Source of the DNA: Mastigias papua
Taxonomy: Eukaryota > Cnidaria > Scyphozoa > Rhizostomeae > Mastigiidae
Reading direction: 5' to 3'
Length of the DNA stretch: 64,000 nt
NCBI GenBank assembly: GCA_964019165.1
Contig: OZ025273.1
Location: forward strand, 1,880,501 to 1,944,500
Below are positions 25,829-36,746 of this stretch, piece by piece; within the stretch, counting starts at the first letter, position 1; the number at the start of each line of letters is the position of its first letter. The notes below the pieces were generated by a model. It was not told the DNA's origin and did not search any database. It was given only the letters and a program-made list of their open reading frames with translations. The translations under genes and the position numbers were made by a program.

Positions 25829-26710
25829 TCACATTACAGAAACTACGTCTCCAACTCTCACAGTACCATCAACATCTGTTCCTAAATTGCGACCAAGTAT
25901 CGGGGATTCTCCATAAATTGCAGACTCTTCAGCCGTTGACACCTTTCTAAACTCATTTAGAGTTTTTCGCGGCTCGTCTTTGTCTTTAACACCAGTGAAC
26001 GGATCGACATTTGGTACAAAACATCTACCGCACTTCGTAACACATCTAAACACAGCATCTCCAACTTTGATAAATGTCCAAGTATCTTCCGCAAAGGCAC
26101 CTGCTCCAGATATGACTATATTTGGACGAAAGCGCTGCACATCACAGTGAAACTTCGGGCATCTTTCATTTAAAATTCCCAGTGAATCTTCAGACAAAAG
26201 CAGAAGTGGGCAGCATTCGGCAAATGCCACACTATCAGAGCTCCTTACAAGGGGATGCGCCCCGTATTTGTCATGTTTCTGAAGGTGCCTTGGTTTGCAT
26301 GACGGCCCATACATGACTAGGGAATGCGGCTTCCCGAGGTATTTCGAAAACCATTCATCGGCCTCGTTACTTACATGGAGTGCTGACCCTTCAAGCCCTC
26401 GGAACTTGACTTCAAAATATTTCCTGTCTTTCTCGGCAATGTGGTCTAGAGAAAGGGGTAGGGTCAACGTATCCATGCCAGGAGCGTCTACCTTCAATGA
26501 ATTCTCAAGCATCGTGGGCACAACGCAAGCTAACTCGGGTCGACTTGACATTTTTGTCACGATACCACCTCGATCTAGAATCATCCAATGCCTATCGTAT
26601 TTAACACCGATCGCCGAACATTCTGCTTCTGTAAGAGCGATGCCCCTGCAGGATTTGATTGGATAGTAATACAACCCAGTAACCTTTGCGACATCTGTAT
26701 AGCTCGTCAT
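25829..26710 (-). CDS. MOSC-domain molybdenum protein, mARC family, paralogue 1
   Basis: A complete single-exon gene of 293 residues. The mARC enzymes use a molybdenum cofactor to reduce N-hydroxylated compounds, with electrons from cytochrome b5 and its reductase; in vertebrates they sit on the outer mitochondrial membrane. An N-terminal MOSC_N barrel (residues ~8-130) opens with LYYYPIKSCRGIALTEAEC and YDRHWMILD. The MOSC domain (~150-290) has RFRPNIVISG, AFAEDTW, then FRCVTKCGRC and PNVDPFTG, which carries the Cys expected to bind molybdenum, and ends GESPILGRN...VRVGDVV. Length fits the family core, but there is no N-terminal membrane anchor: the protein starts seven residues before the barrel. 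An unseen upstream exon could add one; otherwise it is soluble. It shares about half its residues with the gene at 30991-31869. Vertebrate homologues have introns, so the lack of them is notable. Confidence 0.93.
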   Translation of the reverse strand: MTSYTDVAKVTGLYYYPIKSCRGIALTEAECSAIGVKYDRHWMILDRGGIVTKMSSRPELACVVPTMLENSLKVDAPGMDTLTLPLSLDHIAEKDRKYFEVKFRGLEGSALHVSNEADEWFSKYLGKPHSLVMYGPSCKPRHLQKHDKYGAHPLVRSSDSVAFAECCPLLLLSEDSLGILNERCPKFHCDVQRFRPNIVISGAGAFAEDTWTFIKVGDAVFRCVTKCGRCFVPNVDPFTGVKDKDEPRKTLNEFRKVSTAEESAIYGESPILGRNLGTDVDGTVRVGDVVSVM

Positions 26711-28440
26711 ACTGCCAGCGGTATTCTGCCTGTCTACAGCCGTCTACAAAAAGATAGTACAACATAATTCTGTAATTTTTGCATACACCGTTGTATGGAC
26801 AGCAGTTAATTTAACCTGAATTGTATCCCAAGGTAAATATGCTTAAAATGAAACGAAATGAATATACGAGGATAAGTGTTGCCTTTGTCCTTAGTTGAGC
26901 TATTCTGAATACCACGGTGATGTTGTGTTATTGCTGGTTCCGTATTTGTCCTGTCACAAACCTTTCCACAGTAAATTGATTCAATGCACTAATTTTGTCG
27001 GGGGTATGGGGGGATGTTTTCCGCGTGATATCTGTAACCCGCATGTTTTGCAACTTCAGTAATGTCCAGCTGTTGCATGAGTTACGCAGTCGCTGTCGTT
27101 ACAAAAAGTCGTCGGCGTTCTTACCGAGTAGTTTCAGAGAGAAGCTCATCGAAATCGTTGTTTACAAAAAATTGTCATGTGGCCATGTTTTCATACGTTG
27201 GATATTGCAGTAAAGCCTAATAAATATCAGGCGAAGTAAAAACGAGAATCCTTTTATATCTCCTACGTCAAAACGAACTCTCTAACCACACTACAGGAAA
27301 AGAAGCCTGGACCTAAGTGTTCAATGCAACATGTTGCATCCCTTGACAACAGGGCTTGAAACTCGAAAAAATCTAAGGTTAAAAATTGGATCGATAGTCC
27401 CCTCCTTGAATTCTTAACACACTAGTGATATTATATTTTGCAATACATTCATGACAGTCAGTCGAAAAGCGACAATTTCAAAAAGCCCTGAATTTGCGAC
27501 ATCTAGCTAAGTTTACAAAAAAATTGTCCAACTGACTAGATTGTTCTGTAATGTGCTAACGACGTAAACAGGAACCCTAAATCTACAACTGTAGCTCTTC
27601 CCTATGAAATACCGTATAGTCTCCAGCACAAAGGTCATGATAGCGTCCTACAAAAAGGTTGCGTTGTTACCTTGAAAACAAACCATGTTTCCCGGACCAG
27701 AGCATGCTGCATCCAGAGCTCGATAAACAAATAAGATTTACCCACTTAAAAGTCCTGAAACAAAATCCAAAGGCATAGCCAGAAATAACTTGCCTATTGT
27801 GGAGCTAGTATCTGGAATACCCCTGAATCAGATACAAAATGGTTCCTTTAATCAATGCCTTTAAATTCCAACTCAAGAAGAGCTACAAGGACTAAACAAT
27901 ACATATCTCTTTACTTTAAGATTTTTTAGCAGGATCAATTGTGAAACAGTTGTGACTGACTTTGTATTCCTGGATAAAGAATGCACTGATCTGACAGTAA
28001 AACATTTTATACACGGCCAAGACGTCACACAATTAAATATCACAGAGACAGGATTTGAAACGGAAAAGTTTTCACTTTTATTCAGAAAAATGTAAAGTTT
28101 CAATCAAGAATTCGTAAATAAAATAAGACTAGTTAAATTAACAAGTTCAATCAGCTCTCTGCTGAACTTTGCATTAACAAATGCTATTATGCATCGCTTC
28201 GGAAAAATTCCTAGGCCATTGTGCCACTGTGGAAACAACCCTCATATTCAGATCTGAAACCGTTACATAATGCTGACCGCCAACAGAAGTATGACGAGGA
28301 ATCATATCAAAGCCAGATACACATGCACTACCAACAAAAAGGAAAGTGGTAGATGGCGAAAGGCATACAGTTTTTCAGTCTTTTAGTCCATTTAGAAATA
28401 AGGTGGATGAAACCCACAATACCGTGAACATTATCAATAT
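26711..28440. other. Spacer between divergent mARC-like and CIMIP2B-like genes
   Basis: This holds the upstream region of the minus-strand mARC gene and, at its right end, of the plus-strand ciliary gene. No coding block recognised. Confidence 0.4.
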
Positions 28441-28441
28441 A

Positions 28442-28486
28442 TGACGTCATATGTTAACAATTCATCTGGCGCTATCAGTTACGTCA
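28442..28486. promoter_or_regulatory. CRE palindrome TGACGTCA plus variant TTACGTCA
   Basis: The full cAMP-response-element palindrome TGACGTCA is at 28442-28449, inside a longer symmetric block (28439-28452). A one-mismatch variant TTACGTCA follows at 28479-28486. Both lie 97-141 bases upstream of the ATG of the CIMIP2B-like gene, a promoter-like position. A CREB/ATF-type factor binding here is an inference. Confidence 0.4.
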
Positions 28487-28582
28487 CATGCACAATTCAT
28501 ACAGTGAAAAGTTCTATCTAGGGATTTGATAAGGAACCAATTGTAAAATGAACCGAACCTCTCTCGACGGCTAAAGGAAATC

Positions 28583-31500
28583 ATGGCAAAAGCGCTATCT
28601 TACGGGCAGCATTCAAAGACCACATCGGATGGGAATTCTTCATATAGCATTCCCATTCCTGGCTATATGGGTAAGTTAAAATATAAAGTGATGAATTCAC
28701 TTGTTGTTAGCAATATCTAACGACAATTTATACTGTGTTGATGCTTAAGGGCATATGCGAAAATCAAAGAATTAGCCGGGCCACGTGACAATAGAGTCTT
28801 ATGTATGCTAATTCTATTTGATATATGACTTTCTTCAAACCAACTGAGGATTCACCATCAGCATTTGTACTTCATATCCCTTTTCTCACGTACATCTCTT
28901 CCATGAGGTGCTATCTGTCTGTCATATTTAAAAGCCAGATTAAATACAAATATAACATTTATGAGAGGTTCATTCTATAACAAACTTTCAGGAACTATGT
29001 CACAGAAATAAACGAAATGTGTGGCAAAATCTTTAGGTTGACATTTCCAAGCTATAATTGTTGCCAAAAATATGTAAAATGCCATGTAATTTTATCATGA
29101 GATGATTTAGTCCACTCCTCACACTTGCAAAGCCATAAATTGTGAATATATAAAGAAAGTAAAGTCCTCTGGGGGTCCATCACCCTATCTGGCCTGATTG
29201 GGATTGAATTAGATCATATATGCTTTGTGAAATTCCAGAAGCAAAGAAAATATTATACAGAGTAGAATCTTTACCATTCAGGGGAACTTCTTCATTGGAT
29301 TACCCTAGATGGTAGTATGAAATGACAGTGGTATAAAACAAGAACCATCACTTGCATGTTTCAAAAACAAAACAAAACAAAACAAAACAAAACTGGAGAG
29401 GTGAACAATGCACATGCAGAAAATGCATATAAGTAGATCGTCAGAACACAGTAAAAGTTGCCTTTTCAGAGGATTTTCCTTCTAAGTCTTTGAATATTTT
29501 AAGTTGGTCTTAACTAGCATTTTTAATACTAGTAAGACCAAATTAAAATTTATGAAATGAAAGAGAATGGTACCCTAGTGAAACTTGAAGCAAGTGACTG
29601 CAAGAGAGACCTGGGAGTCTATGTTGATACAGATTCAAAGCCTAGCAAACATGTAGAAATAGCATCAAATAAAGCAAACAGAATAATGGGCATGATAAAA
29701 TGCTTGTTTACCTGCATTGACAAAGAAATGGTTCTTTGTCTATTTAGAAGGTTAGAGAGACCTCACCTCAAATACAGTAATGCAGTGTGGTCTCTACCAT
29801 GGTACTTAAAAGATGTGGAAATAACTGAGAAAGTACAAAAAAGAGCTTCTAGAGTCATGGTAGGTTTGAAAAATCTTGGATACTGGGAGCGATTGGAAGA
29901 GCTCCAGTTACCATTTCTCATTTAAAGAAGATTGTGAGGAGATCTCATTGGTGGCTACAAGTATATTCATGGATGTTATGACATTAAAAGTATATTTGAG
30001 GTCCATAATGACAAGGTAACAAGAAGGAATGATTTTAAGATTAAAAAGCAGGGATGTCAAAGAGAGGACTTTTGCAAAAAGTTTTTTAGTTTGAGGACCT
30101 CTGATATTTGGAACAAATTACCAAACAGTATAGTCAATTATAGTTCCTTGTGCTTATTCAAAATAAATATATACAATTCAATCAGGGACACCAAGTATGT
30201 AGTGGACAGAGAGGTGATAATTTCAAAAATCTAAACAACTTGTAAATCATGTCTAGATGATGTCCAGAAAACATAGACAGCAAATTTCTTATACTGGATT
30301 TGTTCATAACCTGTGCAAAATTATTTTCAATTTTCACTTCAGATTCTACTTTTTGAATTGCATGGATGCTTTTTGTGGTTTTTGTAAAAGATCTGAAAAA
30401 GGCTCTAAGCCTCCATTACAGGGTTTGCTATTATTATTAGTATTATTATTGAGGCCCACTGACCAAAATGAGCTTGATATCCCTGACTTAGATGGTTATC
30501 AAAATTAAAGAACTTTTAAGTGAACCCATTACTTATTGCCCCCTGACAGTGCTAACTTTTGTGTATAAGACATGGATACACTGTATAACAACAAAACTAA
30601 TTGCTTAATGATATACATCATAGTACAAACAATTGTTGAGGGGGGGGGAGAAGCACAAGGCAATGGAAAAGAAAGTGCTAGACATCTGGAAAGCATTCCT
30701 ACTATTTTGGCAAAGATTGTACCTATATAGCAAGGTGCATCCAGTAGTTATGAGGGAAGAACTTAGTACAAGTATCATAGCTCTAAGAATAGCAAATTCT
30801 ATCTTTTAGTGAAACAACCAGTATACCATTCAAATAACAAAATCATTGATTCAAAATGATTCATCACAAATCTATATCTATAACTTTATTGTCTTAAGAA
30901 GATTCCAGAACTTCAATAGGACATTAAGGTCTTTCATTGTGAATAAACCTTACTCCAGTATAGAGGCTGCAAAAACATCAGGTATGCAAATTACATTGAT
31001 GCAAACACTGCATCACCAACTTTAATACAACCACAAACTTGAATCCCTAAATTCCTCCCTAATGTTGGTGACTTTCCATATGAAGGATCATCATCTTTTG
31101 ATACAAGTCTGAATGACCGCAAACTCTTTAGAGGCTCTTGTTTGTCTCTGATGCCAGTCTCAGGGTCAACATTTGGCAATATGCAACGTCCACACCTGTG
31201 CAGACATCTAAACACTGCAGTTCCAATCTTCAGGTGTTTCCATGTGTCCTCTGCAAAAGCTTCACACCCACTGACTACAATATTTGGCCTAAAACGTTGC
31301 ATAGTGGATTGAAATTTGGTGCAATGCTTGTTGACTTCTTTGAGGGAGTTTTCAGAAATTAGCAAATATGGGCAACCATCCGCAAATGCTACCTTGTCTC
31401 TCTCACTTACATAAGGCCTACTACCATGTATCCTATGATCTAGAAGGCTTCTTGGCTTACACAATGACTTGTTGAAAACTACCAAGGAATGCCGTTCACC

Positions 31501-34500
31501 CATGTACTTACTAAACCACTCGTCAGCATCCTTTCCAACCAGAACTGCAGATCCAGCTATACCAAACAGTTCCACATCAACCACTTGAGCGTTTGATTCA
31601 TCGATCGTAAGGGGCAAAACCAACGGCAGCATTCCTGGGGCTTCGATTTTGAGCTGATTACCATCGATTGATGGTGCAATTAACGCCAAAGCTTCCTTGC
31701 TCCTTAATGTTACTATCCGTCCCTCCCTGTCTAGTATGGCCCATTGCCTATCGTAATCGACTCCAGATTCACTGCAGTTCGTTTCTCTAATTGACAACCC
31801 TTTACATGATTTTAATGGGTAAAAGTTAATGCTACTTACTTCTCCAACTCTCACAAACTCCTCTTGCATTTCTTCGATATTAAATTCAGTCCAGAACTGT
31901 CAAGTTGGCTGGTAAGTACTACGTATGTAATTTCGAACGAAATGGAGGCCAGAACATGGCGCAATTCAACAACCGGTGCTATGCAGTGGTGTTATGTTAT
32001 ACCTTGGTTATTGTATAACATGTGCGTCATTTTCGTTTATTTCCAAAAAAAGCACTTACATATAGCCTCTAAATACGTTAATAAAGAAGCAAATCGATTT
32101 CGAAAATATCAAACAGTCCGAACAAATTCCAATGCGTTATCAGTCTCCTAAAAATTGCATACACCATTTTTTTTATAAGAAAAACACTTTTTTCCTGAGG
32201 CTCAATTTTCTTAACTTTTCACGAATTTGAGGCTGAGATTTTCTTAACTTTTGCAGGAATAAAATAGCTGAAACAGGCTACTCTGTATTTGTTGGGCCAC
32301 CATAAGTCTCGATCTTTGTACGAGAGTTTGCAAAAATGAGCCAGCATCAATTTCTGGCATGTAAAGAAGATGAACTGTGATTTTCCTAGCATTTTCTTGA
32401 ACTTGAGCCTTGTGATTTTCTTAGGATTTTCTTAAGATTTTGGCCATTTGAGCCTCATTTTCTTATAAACTTTTTTCTTATAAAAAAGGTGTATTTTGAG
32501 TAGGCTTCATACCATGTCTATTCCTTACTTGAGGTCTCCTAAGGCTCTTAGACTATCAGTGGCAAATTTCGTTTTAATCTTTCAAAACTCAAAAGTTGGT
32601 TATTTGCGTTATCGAATTATCGAATGTCAATTAGTATCTTTTGTTCTGTTTTGAATGTTTTTCCCAGTTTTCTGTTTTCTTTTTTCTTCCAGTTGCCATC
32701 ATTGTTATTCTTTTGCATTTTCTCGTGTCTTCTTTCTGTACTGCCCAAGGGGTAGTCAGCTTATATTGCTCCCAATGGTATCGTCTATGTAGTGTTTGTA
32801 TAGTTAGATGAGAAATATTTTATTCTATGTATGATGTACTGTAATACACTACCCTTGAAAAAGTGTTGGGAGGATTGGAAGTTTCGAAGGACGTTTATGC
32901 TAAAAGCGGTAACCAACATGCATTTGATCCTCACCTATCAAATAAGATAACCGATTATTACCATGAAATTTTATGTCATAAAAAGTATAAGGCGAAAGTT
33001 GAAGTGCTTCATAAAATCATTAGCATTTTTTGCAATGTTTAGATATTCACTAGTCGAAGGTAAGACTATGCATATCACAATAACTTTTCATTGCCACACA
33101 AAAACAAAGTCGACGGAATTAGTCTTTTATCGAATCGTCCCAACACTTTTTGAATGGTAATGTGGTTGTAGGAACAAAACAAAATTCGTTTATATCACAA
33201 GGGAGAATGTATCAGAATAGTAGGTAAAATAGTATAGAGGCAGTGGTTGTCGAAGATTGCAAAGAACTTTAGCTAACGGGTAATTGTAAATTCAAAGTAC
33301 GAGGAAATGACTGACGTGGGGGGGGGGGTGCTTGAAATCGCGGCTCTTGACTTTGTACATCGAGTGTTTGACCATTGTGAGCCATCGTGTAAGTCACTCT
33401 TTCACAACCATAAGTACAACAGGACACAATAGGTCTTAACGGTGATACAGCATTAGGAGGGTTAATCATAACTTTCACTGTAGGAAACTCACAGTAGATT
33501 AAAGGTTCCATTTCATTTTATTTTATATTCTTTAAACACAGTAAAATATACAGTCAGAAACTGATTTCCAAAGCGGACTGTAAAACATTACGATATTTAA
33601 TATTTATGAATATTTACAAGTTAAATAAATGGTACCTAATTCCCTCGTGTCTATACAGGATATCTACCGAGGAGGCAGCATTTCTTTGGAGAGCGGCACT
33701 TTATTTTGAGGAAACTCAGTAAACAGAAACAGGATCGTGATGTTCAGCTCAATGCACTAAAATTCAATGGGCGACAAAGTCTAGTACAGAATTATACAAA
33801 CAATATCAAATTAAAGCAGCACTTGAAGACTCCATTGAAGCCAAGAGTTGATAAGGTATCACTGAATTACCCAAAGGCTGAACGCCTGTACTTTTCACCG
33901 TATACGCTACGAGATGATCACCCCGGGAAACAGTTCATGACTGGGTACCAAGGATTTGTTCCTAGAGCTGAAGAGTTCATGGGTAAGTTAACGTCTACAT
34001 ATTAGTCCCTTTGTTTGGGACAAACTGTCATAGATAATGCAGATAATGGAATGCAATTGATGGGGGTGGTTTCTGTTGTGGGGGGGGGGCAAGCAGACTA
34101 CGGGAACCAGGGGGTGAAGTTCTAAGGAAACCTGTCTAATGTTCGCTACTGGATGGAAAAGGAATCATGGGACGTGTGCGATAGGAGTATCATGGGGGGG
34201 GGGGGCAAAAATATTGCCAACGTGACATAGGCAATAGGAATGTCGTGGGCTATAGGAATATGTTTGAAGGTACTTGGGCGATAGGAATAAAAGCAACGCG
34301 TACGAACGACTGGATGAGATTCCTATATATTCCATCACATCTACTTAAAATGTAAGAACAAAATCCATCAAGAATATCATTCTGAATACGATAGCAACTA
34401 GTCATTCTTTTTAGAACACAAAACAATATTATCAGAGTGAGATAAAAAGTCGATCCAAGCAACAAACTCTAACTGGCAAAAATACTTCCTGGTATATTAT

Positions 34501-35803
34501 ATATTAATATTGTATATTATATATTAATGTGTGTAACATTCAAATATACGTTCCGATTTAGATAAAGCTATAGAGTATTTAAAAAGTGTAAAACCATGCA
34601 AATAATTGTATAGCTTACACCAAAAAAACATGGGATTACAATCGCGCAATGATACCACAGACAATGTTGTCGGGTTTTCAACATAATTTATGTTTGGTGT
34701 TGATACAGGTGTGGCATACCCAGATATCACAAGAAGAGCTCTATGCAAATTCAATGCCGAAATGAAGACGTTCATGGAAGAACATGCCAAACCATTGGAT
34801 TTGAATAGAAATATCAGAAAGAAAAACCAGCATATCACTGACGTGTACAACTCGGACAGGGGGATGGTACCTCAGTATGGTGGGCACGTACCAGGTAATC
34901 TACATGAGTCAGTGCCTATTTTAAGGAAAATTTCCAAGACCACACTATGTCATAATACAGCTTGGCCACGCCCTGCACAACTAACTTTTTAAGACCACTT
35001 TCTTATTTTCAAATGACTTCAGGAGGGTAGCCCTTGCGCATATGCTGGTTTACAAGTGGTCCCCTAATGCCTTGGAACTCTACACAATTGCAGGCACTAC
35101 CCTTCTGTTGTTTTGCATACAATGCTATATGGCTAAACGTTCTTTCTGGCACACCATGAAGAGCTACAGAAAGGTTATCGTATGGAATATTCGCCAACTA
35201 AGATGAAAAGCTTGAGGATTTCAACACAATCAAAAATTGACCACTCCTTTAAATTTCCTAAAACATACACTCGCTTTCAAGACCACAAGGTGTGACAAAG
35301 ATCACTCTAAAATAGGCACGATTATCGTCTCAATATTTTTAATGTAACTACTTGTAATATATTGTAATTTTGCACAATGCTGACCACTGGAAACTGTACC
35401 ATTACTCTTCTCTTTTATGCTTTGTGTGACGTTTGTTTGAAAGCTTTGCAAATTGCTTCACATGATCTTCGGCAACAGTTAAAGTTGCCAAAAGCTTAAG
35501 CAGCTGTGAGGTCACCCAGCCAACTAATATTTGGTATTCGATCGGTTAGAAACATGATTCAATACCTGGCAAATTGTCACATCCTATTTGCAATCTAGAC
35601 TTCAAAAAGACTAAATCATATTGCATCACTTATAATCGGGTCTGAACATCTACATTAGTACTTGTATTGATGACACATTTCTCTAAGAACTATTCAAACT
35701 CTATTTGCCATTCTTAGGCACAAGGCACTTGTATGGGAAGCCGTTTGGGGCTATTACAAAAGAAGCGATTTGCGAATCAAGAGCGGCCAGAAAGACAAAA
35801 TGA
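28583..35803 (+). CDS. CIMIP2B: Ciliary microtubule inner protein 2B-like (FAM166B family)
   Basis: Four exons: 28583-28670, 33659-33982, 34709-34894 and 35718-35803. Phases join exactly (1, 1, 1) to give 227 residues and a TGA stop. The family binds inside ciliary doublet microtubules and is marked by repeated Gly-Tyr-x-Gly-x-x-Pro blocks. Here they are IPIPGYMGYLPRRQHFFG (across exons 1-2), FMTGYQGFVPRAEEFMG (exons 2-3) and VPQYGGHVPGTRHLYG (exons 3-4), each followed by a Y/F-G/P-x-x-T-type stretch such as KPFGAITKEAI or VAYPDITRRAL. The order and wording match vertebrate CIMIP2B, including a Lys/Arg-rich linker (residues ~45-75). No signal or membrane segment. Intron 1 is 5 kb and contains an antisense mARC-like gene, a LINE fragment and a MITE. 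AATAAA lies at 35915-35920. Confidence 0.88.
29365..29392 (+). repeat. (AAAAC)n microsatellite
   Basis: Five to six AAAAC units in intron 1 of the CIMIP2B-like gene, possibly the tail of an eroded retroelement. Confidence 0.6.
29545..30465 (+). pseudogene. LINE fragment, C-terminal reverse transcriptase, frameshifted
   Basis: The frame 29557-29925 reads LGVYVDTDSKPSKHVEIAS, NKANRIMGMIKC and VQKRASRVMVG, typical of the post-catalytic part of CR1/Jockey ORF2. After a stop and a frame change near 29930 the ORF continues as LIGGYKYIHG, FFSLRTSDIWNKLPNSIVNY and TKYVVDREVI, stopping near 30235. A TTATTATTA-type tail lies at about 30430-30450. It is 5'-truncated and inactive, on the same strand as the host gene. 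Confidence 0.75.
30885..30890 (-). terminator. Polyadenylation signal for the second mARC-like gene
   Basis: AATAAA on the minus strand, 101 bases past the stop codon of the gene at 30991-31869. It suggests that this nested gene makes its own transcript. Confidence 0.5.
30991..31869 (-). CDS. MOSC-domain molybdenum protein, mARC family, paralogue 2 (nested gene)
   Basis: A complete single exon of 292 residues, about 50% identical to the gene at 25829-26710 and colinear with it. MOSC_N barrel: FYPLKSCKGLSIRE and YDRQWAILDREG. MOSC domain: RFRPNIVVSG, AFAEDTW, FRCLHRCGRC, PNVDPETGIRDKQEPL and GKSPTLGRNLG. The CGRC pair includes the expected molybdenum ligand. Like its partner it begins a few residues before the barrel, with no membrane anchor. 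It lies antisense inside intron 1 of the CIMIP2B-like gene and has its own AATAAA (30890-30885). The reading frame is undamaged after much divergence from its paralogue, so it has stayed under selection and is not a dead retrocopy. Substrates are unknown. Confidence 0.93.
   Translation of the reverse strand: MQEEFVRVGEVSSINFYPLKSCKGLSIRETNCSESGVDYDRQWAILDREGRIVTLRSKEALALIAPSIDGNQLKIEAPGMLPLVLPLTIDESNAQVVDVELFGIAGSAVLVGKDADEWFSKYMGERHSLVVFNKSLCKPRSLLDHRIHGSRPYVSERDKVAFADGCPYLLISENSLKEVNKHCTKFQSTMQRFRPNIVVSGCEAFAEDTWKHLKIGTAVFRCLHRCGRCILPNVDPETGIRDKQEPLKSLRSFRLVSKDDDPSYGKSPTLGRNLGIQVCGCIKVGDAVFASM
32162..32491. mobile_element. TA-flanked MITE, T-run/ATAAGAAA inverted ends (copy 1)
   Basis: A 330-bp element starting CACC, a T run, then ATAAGAAAA, and ending in the inverse, with TA outside both ends (32160-32161, 32492-32493). 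The interior repeats 'cctgaggctcaattttctt' and 'gattttctta' motifs. It closely matches the element at 62996-63342 along its whole length. A TA target suggests Tc1/mariner-type mobilisation. It lies in intron 1 of the CIMIP2B-like gene. Confidence 0.75.
35020..35070 (-). repeat. Short LINE 3'-UTR remnant
   Basis: The block 'aggagggtagcccttgcgc' and the next ~30 bases match the 3' UTR of the LINE at 13535-14521. It is a solo remnant in intron 3 of the CIMIP2B-like gene. Confidence 0.5.
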
Positions 35804-35914
35804 GGCGGCACTCATAGCCATAAATGAAGTTACTAGCCCGTTATGTATTATTGACAACCACCGCCTGCTATACATCAAATCACCAATATTATGTATCAAA
35901 TGTTACATTCATTA

Positions 35915-35920
35915 AATAAA
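35915..35920 (+). terminator. Polyadenylation signal for the CIMIP2B-like gene
   Basis: AATAAA 112 bases after the TGA at 35801-35803. Confidence 0.5.
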
Positions 35921-36004
35921 AATGAGATGTTTCTGAAAATGCCTCAAACAAAAAGGGCTGGTTTGTTAGTGGTTATGTATATACATACATACACACATAT
36001 ATCA

Positions 36005-36169
<165 letters not shown>

Positions 36170-36306
36170 AGAATACATTTTTATAATACATTTCAGAAAT
36201 GTGTTCAATAACATAGAAGAATAATGCAAATGTAGGTTTAACTAAAAACTTGCTCCGTTTATTACAGTGTATATAATCCGCAGACAGTAAAAACATTAAT
36301 GACATT

Positions 36307-36312
36307 TTTATT
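36307..36312 (-). terminator. Candidate polyadenylation signal for PPIL3
   Basis: AATAAA on the minus strand, about 435 bases past the PPIL3 stop. Another candidate lies at about 36256-36261. Confidence 0.35.
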
Positions 36313-36746
36313 TCATTATCTATGCATAGCAAATGCTAAATGCATGAAATGAGGTAACACTTCTCCTATATAATATTAGTTGCAAAGTCATGTACAGTGT
36401 ATTCCCCTTGATACTACATCCCTGAATAAGGGCAGGGAGAGGTATCTCTAATGGTAAATAGATCTCAAATGCTGTTGGTAGTCTACTAATAGTGTCCACT
36501 ATTAGACATACCCTGGTTTAGAAAAAATGAAGAAGTAAATACGGTGTCAATATTTTTTACTCTAATTTCTCTTCACCTCGTTTAGTAAATACATTAAGTT
36601 CCTACGTGAAAGGCAACAACACTATTTGCGCAAAAACATGAATGAAAAAATGCTATGCTATTCATGAAAAAGCTACGACATTCACAACGATACAAACCCA
36701 AGAATAACAGTTTTCGATTACCTTGTAAGTGTTATACTGTCGATCA

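Noticed and set aside
33269..33511. Minus-strand 80-codon frame starting MEPLIYCEF
   Set aside because: It has an ATG and a varied composition but no recognisable domain, polyadenylation signal or exon partner, and it lies antisense in a CIMIP2B-like intron.
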